Source: Myxococcaceae bacterium
GTDB lineage: Bacteria; Myxococcota; Myxococcia; Myxococcales; Myxococcaceae
Assembly (NCBI GenBank): GCA_022616315.1
Contig: JAKEEX010000471.1
Coordinates: 1-37,488 of the forward strand
Reading direction: 5' to 3'
Length of the DNA stretch: 37,488 bases
The notes beneath the pieces were generated by a model. That model saw only the letters and a list, made by a program, of their open reading frames with translations. It did not search any database and had not been told where the DNA came from. Position numbers and translations under genes: made by a program. This document shows, one piece after another, positions 15,696 through 24,156 of this stretch. Numbering within the stretch: the stretch's first letter is position 1; each line of letters opens with the position of its first letter.

Positions 15696-18209
15696 ATGGT
15701 CGACAGCACGGATCTCGCACAGGTGCTCGCCGAGGCGAACGACATCTCGCAGAGCGTCAGCCAGAGGCTCACCTCCGCCCACCTCCTGCTCGCCCTCTAC
15801 ACGGTGGAGAACCGGGCCGCCCTGCTGCTCGGGGAGCGGGGGGTAGACGAGGACCGCCTGCTCGAGTCCCTCACGGCCGCGCCCGTGGAGGCGGAGGGGG
15901 CCCTGCGAGAGCTCCTCGACCGCAGCCGGGAGATCGCCCGCAACTGCGGCTCCCGGGAGGCGGACTGCCTTCATCTGCTCATCGGCATCACCCGCGTTCG
16001 TTGCGCCGCCCAGGAGCTGCTCGCGCGAGTGGGCGTGGACCTGACCTCGCTCCGGAACACCGCCCTCTCCTACCAGCTGAGCGGGCGGATGCCGCGGAAG
16101 CTCCAGCTCGGTCGTCCTCCCGCTCCCGCGCCGACACCCGGGGCGGGCCGACCGCTGGGTGCACCCCCATCTCCGCTGCCACAGGCCACGTCGCGGGTGG
16201 CGGTGGCGACGCCGGCTCCGGCCCCGGCGCGCTCCCCGGCTCCGGCGCTCCCCTCCATCCGCGAGCTGTTCGATGAGGGGGACGACGCGCTGCCGTCCTC
16301 GCTGGAGGTCGCGCCACAGGTCCAGGCTCGCGAGGCGAGCACCGGGGCGCAGGTGCCTGACTCCACCCCGGAGCTCGCGCCGGCGCAGTCCCTGCCCGCG
16401 CCGTCGGGGGGCGCGCTGTTCCTCGACCCCAAGCTCTTCCCGATGCTGACCTCGCTCGGGCGCAACCTGTCGCTGGAGGCCGCACAGGACCGCCTGGACC
16501 CCGTCGTCGGCCGCGACAGGAAGATCGACGAGGTCATCGACATCCTCGGCAAGCGCCGTACCAACAACCCCTGCCTCGTCGGTGAGCCGGGCGTGGGAAA
16601 GACGGCGGTGGTGGAGGGCGTGGCCCAGGCGCTCCTGGGGCTCAAGGGGGTGCTCGCGGACCGCGTCGTGGTGGAGCTCGACACGGCGACGCTCGTGGCC
16701 GGCACCCAGCTCCGCGGCTCGTTCAGCGAGCGCCTCAACGCCATCAAGGAAGAGGTGAAGCGCGCGGACGGCCGGGTGGTGGTCTTCATCGACGAGATTC
16801 ACACCCTCATCGGTGCGGGGAGCACGGGCGAGGGCGCGCAGGACGCGGCCAACGAGCTGAAGAGCGCCATGGCACGCGGCGACTTCCCCTGCATCGGCGC
16901 CACCACGCACGACGAGTTCCGCAAGTTCATCTCGGCGGACCCCGCCCTCGAGCGGCGCTTCACTCCCGTGGTGGTGGACGAGCCCACCATCCCCGAGACG
17001 GTGCAGATCCTCGCGGGCGTGAAGCACCGCTACGAGGAGCACCACGGGCTCACCTACGCGCCGGCAGCGCTCGAGTCCGCCGCTTCGCTCGCCGCGCGCT
17101 ACATCACGGACCGCTTCCTGCCGGACAAGGCCATCTCGGTGATGGACCTCGCCGGCAGCCGCTGCAGCCGCGAGGGCCGCGAGCGCGTGGAGCCGGCGGA
17201 CGTGGCGCGCGTGGTGGCCAAGGTGGCCGGCATCCCCGAGGAGCGCCTCCTCATGAACGACTCGGAGCGGCTGCTCCGGCTCGAGGAGGACCTCCAGGCC
17301 CGCGTCATCGGGCACCGCGAGGTGGTGGAGAGGCTCGCGCGCGTCATCCGCCGGAACTACGCGGGCTTCGCCAGCCGCCGGCCGATGGGCAGCTTCCTCT
17401 TCCTCGGCCCCACCGGCGTGGGGAAGACGGAGATGGCGCGCGCGCTGGCGGAGGTGCTCTTCGGCAGCCGGGACGCGCTCGTGCGCGTCGACATGAGCGA
17501 GCTGTCCGAGCAACACGCGGTGAGCCGCCTCATCGGCGCGCCCGCGGGCTATGTCGGCCATGGCGAGGGCGGCCAGCTCACGGAGCCGGTGCGGCGGCGG
17601 CCCTCCTCGGTGGTGGTGCTCGACGAGCTGGAGAAGGCCCACCGTGACGTGCACATGCTCCTGCTCCAGGTGCTGGAGGAGGGGCGTTTGACGGACGGCA
17701 AGGGCCGGCACGTGGACTTCTCGAATGCCGTGGTGGTGATGACCACCAACCTGGGCGCGGAGGCCTTCGCGCGGACCGGCAGGACCATGGGCTTCGGCGT
17801 GGGGTCCGCGGAGGACGCTCACGCGAGCGACCTCGACACCGCCTCACAGTCTGCGCGCCGTGCGCTGCCGCCGGAGCTCTGGAACCGCATCGACGAGCGG
17901 CTCGCCTTCCGCCCTCTTCAGGAGGACGACATCGCGCGCATCGCCGGGTTGCTCCTCGCGGAGAGCGCGCGCAGGCTCGCCGCGGAGAAGGGCATCCGCT
18001 ACGAGGCCGGCGAGGACGTGGTGGGGCACCTCCTGCGCGGTGGCGGATACGATCCGCAGCTAGGAGCGCGGCCCATGCGCCAGACGGTGCAGCGGCTCGT
18101 GGAGGCGCCGCTGGCCGAGCGCATCCTCGCGGGTGACTTCATCCCCGGGGACACCGTGCGCGTTGCATTGCAGGCGGGCGCCCTGAGCTTCGAGCGCGTC
18201 CGGCCGTGA
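15696..18209 (+). CDS. ClpA/ClpC-like double AAA+ ATPase
   Basis: 837 residues from the ATG at 15696 ([15 protein letters not shown]), preceded by GGGGAG. Residues 1-145 are a Clp N-domain with its two repeats ([20 protein letters not shown] and [20 protein letters not shown]). A Pro/Ala-rich linker of about 110 residues follows. The first AAA+ module has Walker A GEPGVGKT near 296 and Walker [15 protein letters not shown] near 362. The second has GPTGVGKT near 571 and [11 protein letters not shown] near 638, then the ClpB D2-small domain. There is no ClpB-type middle domain. MGF near 698 lies where ClpA/ClpC carry the ClpP-binding IGL/VGF loop. It should unfold proteins, probably for ClpP. 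It is translationally coupled to the next gene. Confidence 0.92.
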   Translation: MVDSTDLAQVLAEANDISQSVSQRLTSAHLLLALYTVENRAALLLGERGVDEDRLLESLTAAPVEAEGALRELLDRSREIARNCGSREADCLHLLIGITRVRCAAQELLARVGVDLTSLRNTALSYQLSGRMPRKLQLGRPPAPAPTPGAGRPLGAPPSPLPQATSRVAVATPAPAPARSPAPALPSIRELFDEGDDALPSSLEVAPQVQAREASTGAQVPDSTPELAPAQSLPAPSGGALFLDPKLFPMLTSLGRNLSLEAAQDRLDPVVGRDRKIDEVIDILGKRRTNNPCLVGEPGVGKTAVVEGVAQALLGLKGVLADRVVVELDTATLVAGTQLRGSFSERLNAIKEEVKRADGRVVVFIDEIHTLIGAGSTGEGAQDAANELKSAMARGDFPCIGATTHDEFRKFISADPALERRFTPVVVDEPTIPETVQILAGVKHRYEEHHGLTYAPAALESAASLAARYITDRFLPDKAISVMDLAGSRCSREGRERVEPADVARVVAKVAGIPEERLLMNDSERLLRLEEDLQARVIGHREVVERLARVIRRNYAGFASRRPMGSFLFLGPTGVGKTEMARALAEVLFGSRDALVRVDMSELSEQHAVSRLIGAPAGYVGHGEGGQLTEPVRRRPSSVVVLDELEKAHRDVHMLLLQVLEEGRLTDGKGRHVDFSNAVVVMTTNLGAEAFARTGRTMGFGVGSAEDAHASDLDTASQSARRALPPELWNRIDERLAFRPLQEDDIARIAGLLLAESARRLAAEKGIRYEAGEDVVGHLLRGGGYDPQLGARPMRQTVQRLVEAPLAERILAGDFIPGDTVRVALQAGALSFERVRP

Positions 18210-19156
18210 CCGCACGCGCGAGCCGCCGTCCGGCCGTGGTGGTGGCGGGCTTCGGCCGGCTCGGGGGAGCGCTGGCGCTGGGACTGCAGCGCGCGGGTTG
18301 GACCGTCACCGCGCTCGCGGAGGCCCCGGCGAGCAGGCGTCGGGCGGAGGAGCTCGGCGTCGCGCTCGCAGATGCGGGGGCCCTGCGTGCGGCGCGGGTG
18401 TGTGTCCTCGCGGTGCAGGATGCGGCGGTGGCACGGCGCGCGGAGGCGGTGGCGCCCCTGCTCTCTCCGCGTTGCGCGCTGGTCCACTGTGCCGGCGCGC
18501 TCTCCCTGGAGGCATTCGGACGTTCGAAGGAGGTGCGGAGCCGCCCGCTCGGCTCCTTCCACCCACTGGTGGCCGTGTCGGACCCACGTGCCTCCCTGGC
18601 GGGGCACTCCGTGGCGTTGAGCGCGAGCTCCCCTGCCCTGCTGCGTCACCTGCGCCGGATGGCGGTGGACCTGGGCCTGAGGCCGCTCCACGTGCCCGAG
18701 CATGCGCGGCCCGCCTACCACGCTGGCGCGGTGCTGAGCGCGGGTGGTGCCGTGTCCCTGCTGGCCGCGGCGGCGCGCGCGCTGGCCGAAGCGGGACTCA
18801 CGGAGGAGGAGGCGGTGGCGGCGCTCGTGCCGCTGATGCGCTCCGCGTTGAAGGGCGTGGAGGAGCGGGGGCTCCGGCGGGGACTCACGGGGCCCGTCGC
18901 GCGTGGGGACGTGGAGGTGGTTCGCGCGCACCTGGACGCACTGCCGCCCGAGGTGGCCTCGGTGTATCGGCCGCTGGTGGAGTGGAGCCTCCGGCTCGCG
19001 ACGCTGCCGGAGGAGGTGCGCGCGGCGATGGCGCGGGTGGGGGCTGCGGGGAGTCGCGGCAAGGACACGGCCCCCTCACCCCGTCCCTCTCCCAGAGGGA
19101 GAGGGGAGAGTGGGCGGAGGGGGAAGCGAAGCGGAAAAGGGGCTAGGCGAGGATGA
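18206..19156 (+). CDS. Rossmann-like protein with DUF2520 domain
   Basis: 316 residues from a GTG that overlaps the Clp stop codon as GTGA. The N terminus is a dinucleotide-binding fold (PAVVVAGFGRLGGALALGLQ, i.e. G-x-G-x-x-G), followed by VCVLAVQDAAVARRAEAVAP, and a substrate-loop-like SFHPLVAVSDPRASLAG. The C-terminal helical part has the DUF2520 features HAGAVLSAGGAVSLLAAAAR and LKGVEERGLRRGLTGPVARG. Relatives resemble F420-dependent NADP reductases and ProC-like enzymes, but the substrate is unknown. The last 30 or so residues (from about 285, including PSPRPSPRGRGE) are translated from a dispersed palindromic DNA repeat and probably do not belong to the fold. The ORF overlaps the convergent neighbour by 14 bases. 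Confidence 0.85.
   Translation: MTARASRRPAVVVAGFGRLGGALALGLQRAGWTVTALAEAPASRRRAEELGVALADAGALRAARVCVLAVQDAAVARRAEAVAPLLSPRCALVHCAGALSLEAFGRSKEVRSRPLGSFHPLVAVSDPRASLAGHSVALSASSPALLRHLRRMAVDLGLRPLHVPEHARPAYHAGAVLSAGGAVSLLAAAARALAEAGLTEEEAVAALVPLMRSALKGVEERGLRRGLTGPVARGDVEVVRAHLDALPPEVASVYRPLVEWSLRLATLPEEVRAAMARVGAAGSRGKDTAPSPRPSPRGRGESGRRGKRSGKGARRG
19071..19106. repeat. Dispersed palindromic repeat with a GC-rich stem-loop
   Basis: The stretch contains CCCTCACCCCGTCCCTCTCC and a perfect stem, CCCTCTCCC (19085-19093) and GGGAGAGGG (19097-19105), around the loop AGA. This resembles a family of repeats scattered between genes in many high-G+C proteobacteria, which encode the peptide SPRPSPRGRGE when read through. 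Its position between two convergent genes would let the hairpin act as a bidirectional block to transcription or RNA decay, although no T-run follows. Identification of the family is from memory; only one copy is in this window. Confidence 0.65.
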
Positions 19157-20441
19157 TGCGGGGGCCCTGGAGGGCCTTTCGCACCACCGCCATCGTGGGC
19201 TCGCTGGAGGCCTCGCCTTCCGTCAGGCGGCGAAGGCAGAGCTCTCCGGTGCCCTGCGAGACCGCGCGCTGCAGGTCCGTCAGCAGCTGCATGGCGGCAT
19301 CCATCATCTGCTTGCTCGCCTCCGCCTCGCTGATGCGCGCGCCGCTCTTCTCCTCGAGGTACGCGATGAAGCGCTGGACGGCATCGCGCGTCTTGGGGGC
19401 GTCGAAGTCCTTCACGAGCGCCGCGACCTTGTCGCGGTCCAACCGGAAGAGGCGCGGCGTGCTCACGCGCTGGAACGAGGGGTGCGGCAGCGTCACGTCC
19501 TCCACCTCGAAGGCTCCGAGGAGTCCCTCCTCGGGTGCACGGCGCTGGTAGGGCACCACCTCGACGAACAGCGCGAGCGGGTCCGCTCCCGCTCGGAAGG
19601 CCTCCAGCTCCTCCTCGTCCAGGGGCGGGAACGTGGCAGGAGCACCGATGAAGAGCAGCGGCAGGCAGAGCCCCTGCCAGAACTCCTCCGGGGCACTGCC
19701 GGTGCCGCCCACCGTCGCGAACAGGTGCGCCATCAGCTCCGCGATCCGCGGAGCCGTCTCGATCTGCTCGATGAGTGGCTTTGCAGGGTCCAGCTGCTGG
19801 AGCGCACCGAGGATCTGCGCATCGAACTGCTGGCGCACCTGCGCAGGGAGCGCGGGCTGCGTGCGTCCGAGCGCGTCCCGCACCTCGCGACCGAGCGCAT
19901 CCGGCCGGCTCTCCCAGGTGCTCTTCGCCTTCTTCTCGTCGAGGAGCACGAACTGGAGGAAGCCCGGGTCGAACAGGCGCTGGTAGTCGATGGCCGTGAG
20001 CCTCGGCGGCTGCTGTCCGGGCTGCGCCTGGAACCGCACCTGCCCGAGGGTCCGGCGCACCTCCGTGGCCGCCTGGTCGAGCTTCGCCAGGTTGCCCGCC
20101 GACAGGGCGTCCGCCACCGCGCCGAAGGGCGAGAGCATGATGAGCGCATCCCCGAACCCGAGCGTCGCGCCCTCCAGTGCATCCCGGTTGGGGAACCAGA
20201 ACGCGCCCTGCTCCGTCATGAGCCGGAGCGCGAAGGCACCGGCGAGCCCCAGCGCCACCATCTGGTGCTCGGGGCGGTCCATGCGGAAGGGCCCACCGAG
20301 CAGCTTGATGACCGACTTCTCCACCTCCGCCCACGGCGCGGCAGCGAGGTCCACGGGCTTGCCCTCGACGCGCCCGATGGCTTCGGAGATCTGCTCCAGG
20401 GCGGCCTGGATGTGCGGAGGAAAGGGCTGCTTCTGGGCCAT
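19143..20441 (-). CDS. Conserved hypothetical protein
   Basis: 432 residues from the ATG at 20441 (MAQKQPFPPHIQAALEQISEAIGR). It is mostly alpha-helical, with no signal peptide or membrane segment and no catalytic motif that I recognise. Recognisable blocks include PWAEVEKSVIKLLGGPFRMD, ALEGATLGFGDALIMLSPFG, FDPGFLQFVLLDEKKAKSTW and RFIAYLEEKSGARISEAEAS. Coding is supported by its length, base composition and well-formed start. It converges on the DUF2520 gene with a 14-base overlap and is divergent from the peptidase-barrel gene. Probably a lineage-restricted cytoplasmic protein; function unknown. Confidence 0.75.
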   Translation of the reverse strand: MAQKQPFPPHIQAALEQISEAIGRVEGKPVDLAAAPWAEVEKSVIKLLGGPFRMDRPEHQMVALGLAGAFALRLMTEQGAFWFPNRDALEGATLGFGDALIMLSPFGAVADALSAGNLAKLDQAATEVRRTLGQVRFQAQPGQQPPRLTAIDYQRLFDPGFLQFVLLDEKKAKSTWESRPDALGREVRDALGRTQPALPAQVRQQFDAQILGALQQLDPAKPLIEQIETAPRIAELMAHLFATVGGTGSAPEEFWQGLCLPLLFIGAPATFPPLDEEELEAFRAGADPLALFVEVVPYQRRAPEEGLLGAFEVEDVTLPHPSFQRVSTPRLFRLDRDKVAALVKDFDAPKTRDAVQRFIAYLEEKSGARISEAEASKQMMDAAMQLLTDLQRAVSQGTGELCLRRLTEGEASSEPTMAVVRKALQGPRIILA

Positions 20442-20609
20442 GGGGGCTTTGGACCTCTTCTAAGGCTTCGGGAAAGGACCCCCTCTACCGTGGGAGCCCT
20501 CACGTGCGCCACCGCTTCCATCACGCGATCGGTCACTCCCTCACTCGGCGGGGGCACGGGCCATCCCTCATGGACGTCCACCCGTCGCCCGGGCGATGGT
20601 TGGCCGCGC
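20442..20609. other. Divergent intergenic region, promoters not resolved
   Basis: These 168 bases lie between the starts of two divergent genes. TTCTAAGGCTTCGGGAAAGG near 20458 is locally less GC-rich, but no promoter with good spacing could be assigned in either direction. There is no convincing ribosome site before the ATG at 20610, so the start of that gene rests on its signal peptide. Confidence 0.35.
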
Positions 20610-23528
20610 ATGTGGCTCCGCCTCGTTCCCCCGCTGTGCCTCCTGTGGCTCGCGGGCTGTGCGTCGCTCTCTCCCCGCTTCCCCTCGAACATCGCCGCGT
20701 CCCTCGCGCGCGAGCCCATGCGGAGGATGGAGACGCGCTCGCTCGAGCTCTACTACCCCGAGGCATCGCGTGCCGAGGCACTCCGCGTGGCCGCGCGGCT
20801 CGAGGGCTGCGTGGACCTGCTCCGCGCGAAGGCACCCGTCGTGCCTCGAGAGAAGCTCCTCGTGGTGGTGACGGGCGCGAACTTCAACAATGCGTACGTG
20901 GCCTCGCTCACCCCGGGCCAGCCGCAGCAGATGGTGCTGCCCAACCACGTCACGCTCGAGATGTTCAGCTGGTTCCAGCTCGGCAACGTGAGCGACGTCG
21001 CCTGCCACGAGGCGGTCCACTACGTGCAACTTCAGCAGGTGGGAGCCGGCTGGCGGGTGCTCAACACGCTCAGTGGCGGTCTCCTGCAGCCCAACATCCT
21101 GAGCGAGACCTGGTTCCTCGAAGGCCTGGCCACCTGGTACGAGGGCCGGCTCGGCCATCGCACCGGGCGTCCGAACAGCCCCATCTTTCGCGGGTGGTGG
21201 GAGTCGGGTGTCGCGAGCGAGGCGTGGCTGGACGCCGGCTTCCTCAACCCCGCGAACCGCGCGGTCCAACCCTTCGGAGCGAACTACCAGACGGGGATGG
21301 CGTTCGTGGAGTGGCTCGCCGCGACCTACGGGGAGGAGCGCCTCTGGGAGTACGTGGAGAGCGTGGGCAGCAGCGCCACCCTCAACCTGGGGCTGACCCT
21401 GCGGTTCAAGTCCGTGTTCGGCAAGAGCATCGGGGCGGCGTTCGATGAGTTCAACGCGCACCTGAAGCGCACGCTCCCGAAGCGCGCGCGGCCCGCGGAC
21501 CAGCACGTCGTCGCGGAGGACCTCGGCTTCGTGGCGCGCCTGGCCACCTCGCCGGCGGACGGCGCGATGGCGGTCCTCTTCCAGGGGCGCGACCAGGTCC
21601 CCACCCTCCGCGTCTGGGAGCGCGATGGACGGCTCCGTCTGGACAGGTGGCTGACGCCCCTGTTCCCGGAGCGCGCCTTTCTCGCTGCCAGTCCCACAGT
21701 CGTGAGCGGATTGCGCTTCAGTTCAGACGGCGGCGCGCTGTTCGCGGTCCTCGGAGACGTGGACGAGGAGGGAAACGACGTGTCCCGGCTCCTCTCCTTC
21801 GACGCGCGCACCGGCGCCCTGAGGCGCATCTGGGACGGTCTGAGCGGGCTCGGCGGTGACGTCACACCGGATGGCCGCGGCTACGTGTACGTGGAAGTGC
21901 AACATGGGACGTCGAACCTCGTGCGGCTCGATCTCGCCACCGGGACGAAGACAGCGCTGACGGCGTTCCCCGCCGGAACAACGCTCGCACCGCCTGCGGT
22001 GTCGCCCGATGGGCGGCGCATCGTCTTCCCGCGTTGGATGAATGGGCAGTACGACCTGGTGATGCGCGAGGAGGATGGCGGTCTGCGCGTGCTCACGCAG
22101 GACGTCGCGCTGGATTACGCACCCCGCTGGGTGGATGCGCGGCGCGTGGTGTTCCTCCGGGAGAGCGAGGGGCGTGGGCAGGTGGCCCTGCTGGATGTGG
22201 ACGGAGCGACCCTGACCCTGGTGACGGACGCGCCGTATCTCGCGTTCGACCCCGGCCCGCTCGGCGATGGCCGCGTGGCGTTTCTCAACCGCGAGGCCTG
22301 GCACTGGACGCTCGACACCGCTCCGCTGCCCGAGGTCCTGGAGGCGTCCGCTCGGGCAGCACCGGTCGTGCACGCGCCGTCGCCCGAGCTCGAGCTTCCC
22401 CAGACGCGTGAGGTGGAGGTCCTCTCGGACGCTCCGTACTCATCGCTGGATGGGCTCTTCCTTCCTCAGCTGCACCTGCCCTTCGTCACGAACCTTCGTG
22501 TCGGAGCGGACGAGCAGGTGGCCCTCTCCTACGGACTCTCGCTCGAGGGTGCGGACCGCCTCTCGCGCCACACCTACGCGCTCAACCTCACCTTCGACAC
22601 CGAGAGGCGCGGTCCCTCGATCGCTGCGGGCTACGGAAACTTCCAGCTCGCGCCCTGGTTCCTCTCCGCGGGCTTCAACCGCACGCCCTTCGGTCCCCGC
22701 ACGGACTGGACCGCGTCCCTCTCCGCGTCTCGCAGCTTCTGGACCACGCCGGTGGCCTTCTCGCTGCTCGGCTTCCAGCGTGACGTGAGACCCGGTGTGC
22801 TCGACGCGGGCCCCGCGGGACGCCTGGGCGGCCCGCGCATCGCGATGGACTACTTCGCCGCGGACTCCACCTCGGACGGGGGACTCCACCGGGCGGTGGG
22901 CGTCAACCTCCAGGGCGCCGTGTACGCCACGAACTTCGCGAACCGATTCGCCGTTGGGGACGTGCGCCTGGACCTCTTCGGCGCCGTCCCCACGCCCTTC
23001 GATGACGACAGCCTCACCCTCCGCGTGATGGGACGCGCGCTCCCGAACGCGCCGGCGGGGCTGCTCCGGGTGGGCGGCGTCAGCCCACAGTTCAGCAATC
23101 TGGCCCTCGGATGGCCCGTGAACCGCTTCGAGGAGCCGCTTCCGAGCCTCGGGAACCTCGCCTTCGTCGAGCCGCTGCGTGGCTACGAGGACGTGCAGCT
23201 GGCGGCCACCCGGCTCGCGCTGGCGACGGCGCGCTACCGCTACAGCTTCGTCATCGACCACGGCTGGGCGTCGTTCCTGTACGTCCTCCCCTCCTTCTTC
23301 CTCCGTCAGGTGGACGTGGACGCATTTGCCACCTGGGCCATGACGGATACGGCGGGCACGCCGCTCGGGGCTCCGGAAGGCAACAGGAATCACCGGGTTG
23401 GCGGCGGCTCCGTGGCGCTGCGCACCTCGTTTGGCTCCGCATTCCCCGTGAGCATCCGCTACCAGGTGGCCGTGCGCGCGGATGATGGCCTTCCGCCGCT
23501 CCACCTCGTGAGCGTCGCCTTCGAGTGA
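20610..23528 (+). CDS. Lipoprotein fusing an HExxH peptidase domain, TolB-like propeller and predicted beta-barrel
   Basis: 972 residues from the ATG at 20610, chosen because it opens a lipoprotein signal (MWLRLVPPLCLLWLAGC); the frame stays open far upstream but that part is antisense to the neighbouring gene. Residues about 20-290 are a gluzincin-type (peptidase MA-like) domain: HEAVH at about 133-137 supplies two zinc ligands and E171 in WFLEGLATWYEG the likely third. Residues about 310-580 have TolB/PD40-like blades (RFSSDGGALFAVLGDV, AVSPDGRRIVFPRW). Residues about 610-972 alternate aromatic and hydrophobic residues as in an outer-membrane barrel (SIAAGYGNFQLAPWFLSAGF), ending VSVAFE. 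Probably an outer-membrane protease or assembly factor; the substrate is unknown and no operon partner is evident. Confidence 0.85.
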   Translation: MWLRLVPPLCLLWLAGCASLSPRFPSNIAASLAREPMRRMETRSLELYYPEASRAEALRVAARLEGCVDLLRAKAPVVPREKLLVVVTGANFNNAYVASLTPGQPQQMVLPNHVTLEMFSWFQLGNVSDVACHEAVHYVQLQQVGAGWRVLNTLSGGLLQPNILSETWFLEGLATWYEGRLGHRTGRPNSPIFRGWWESGVASEAWLDAGFLNPANRAVQPFGANYQTGMAFVEWLAATYGEERLWEYVESVGSSATLNLGLTLRFKSVFGKSIGAAFDEFNAHLKRTLPKRARPADQHVVAEDLGFVARLATSPADGAMAVLFQGRDQVPTLRVWERDGRLRLDRWLTPLFPERAFLAASPTVVSGLRFSSDGGALFAVLGDVDEEGNDVSRLLSFDARTGALRRIWDGLSGLGGDVTPDGRGYVYVEVQHGTSNLVRLDLATGTKTALTAFPAGTTLAPPAVSPDGRRIVFPRWMNGQYDLVMREEDGGLRVLTQDVALDYAPRWVDARRVVFLRESEGRGQVALLDVDGATLTLVTDAPYLAFDPGPLGDGRVAFLNREAWHWTLDTAPLPEVLEASARAAPVVHAPSPELELPQTREVEVLSDAPYSSLDGLFLPQLHLPFVTNLRVGADEQVALSYGLSLEGADRLSRHTYALNLTFDTERRGPSIAAGYGNFQLAPWFLSAGFNRTPFGPRTDWTASLSASRSFWTTPVAFSLLGFQRDVRPGVLDAGPAGRLGGPRIAMDYFAADSTSDGGLHRAVGVNLQGAVYATNFANRFAVGDVRLDLFGAVPTPFDDDSLTLRVMGRALPNAPAGLLRVGGVSPQFSNLALGWPVNRFEEPLPSLGNLAFVEPLRGYEDVQLAATRLALATARYRYSFVIDHGWASFLYVLPSFFLRQVDVDAFATWAMTDTAGTPLGAPEGNRNHRVGGGSVALRTSFGSAFPVSIRYQVAVRADDGLPPLHLVSVAFE

Positions 23529-23540
23529 GCGCCGCGGCGC
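23529..23540. terminator. 12-bp palindrome between convergent genes
   Basis: The 16-base gap between the convergent peptidase-barrel and nadD genes contains the perfect palindrome GCGCCGCGGCGC. It is short, leaves no room for a loop without losing stem pairs, and has no T-run, so a role in ending transcription is only possible. Confidence 0.2.
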
Positions 23541-23544
23541 ACCC

Positions 23545-24093
23545 TCAGCGCGCGTAGAGCCTGTGCGTGCGCAGGTACTCGAGGACCACCCGCGGCACGA
23601 GGCCCACCGGCTCCTCGCCCCGCTCCAGCGCCTCGCGGACGGCCGTGGAGGACACCTCGGCGAGCGGAGGCCCCACGGCGTGTGGGTCCGGGTAGCCAGC
23701 CCGGTTCACCACCAGCACACGCGCGAGCTCCTGGATGCGGGGAAAGGCCTTCCAGCTCGGGAGGTCCGGCAGGAGGTCCGAGCCGATGACGAGCGTCACG
23801 CGGACGTCCGGACGCGTGCGTGCGAGGTGCTCGAGAGTGTCCACCGTGCGGCCCTCCCCCGGCACGTGTCGCTCCACGTCCACGGCGCGCATCCAGCCCG
23901 AGGTGTCGCGGCACAGGGCCTCGCACATGGCGAGCCGATGCTCGAAGGGTGCCAGCGCCTTCCCGAAGGGGTGGCGGAAGCTCGGCATGAGCCACACCTC
24001 GTCCACGGCCTGCGTGGCCCGCACGAAATGCGCCGCGAGGAGGTGCCCGACGTGCGGTGGATTGAACGAACCTCCGAGAATCGCCACCTCCAC
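23545..24093 (-). CDS. nadD: Nicotinate-nucleotide adenylyltransferase
   Basis: Transfers AMP from ATP to nicotinate mononucleotide, the penultimate step of NAD synthesis. The 182-residue protein has the nucleotidyltransferase motif GGSFNPPHVGHLLAAHFV at the N terminus and the C-terminal SSTAVREAL motif, with LVIGSDLLPDLPSW in between. It starts at GTG 24093, with AAGGAGG ten bases upstream. The length is at the short end of the family but no key motif is missing. Here it stands next to a NamZ-family gene on the same strand (63-base gap), rather than with the rsfS or proA genes often found beside it. Confidence 0.95.
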   Translation of the reverse strand: MEVAILGGSFNPPHVGHLLAAHFVRATQAVDEVWLMPSFRHPFGKALAPFEHRLAMCEALCRDTSGWMRAVDVERHVPGEGRTVDTLEHLARTRPDVRVTLVIGSDLLPDLPSWKAFPRIQELARVLVVNRAGYPDPHAVGPPLAEVSSTAVREALERGEEPVGLVPRVVLEYLRTHRLYAR

Positions 24094-24156
24094 CGTCGCG
24101 AGGCCTCCTTCGCTGCACCATCCCGGGCTCGGGGCGCCAGTTCCTCCGGCGCGGCG

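Noticed and set aside
14832..17822. A 996-codon minus-strand open frame spanning most of the Clp-like gene
   Set aside because: Everything right of 15536 is antisense to a clear AAA+ ATPase and has His/Arg/Leu-rich shadow composition; only the YIP1-like part at its end is real.
18903..20609. 5' extension of the peptidase-barrel frame by more than 500 codons
   Set aside because: The extension is antisense to the 432-residue hypothetical gene and overlaps DUF2520; the lipoprotein signal at 20610 marks the real start.
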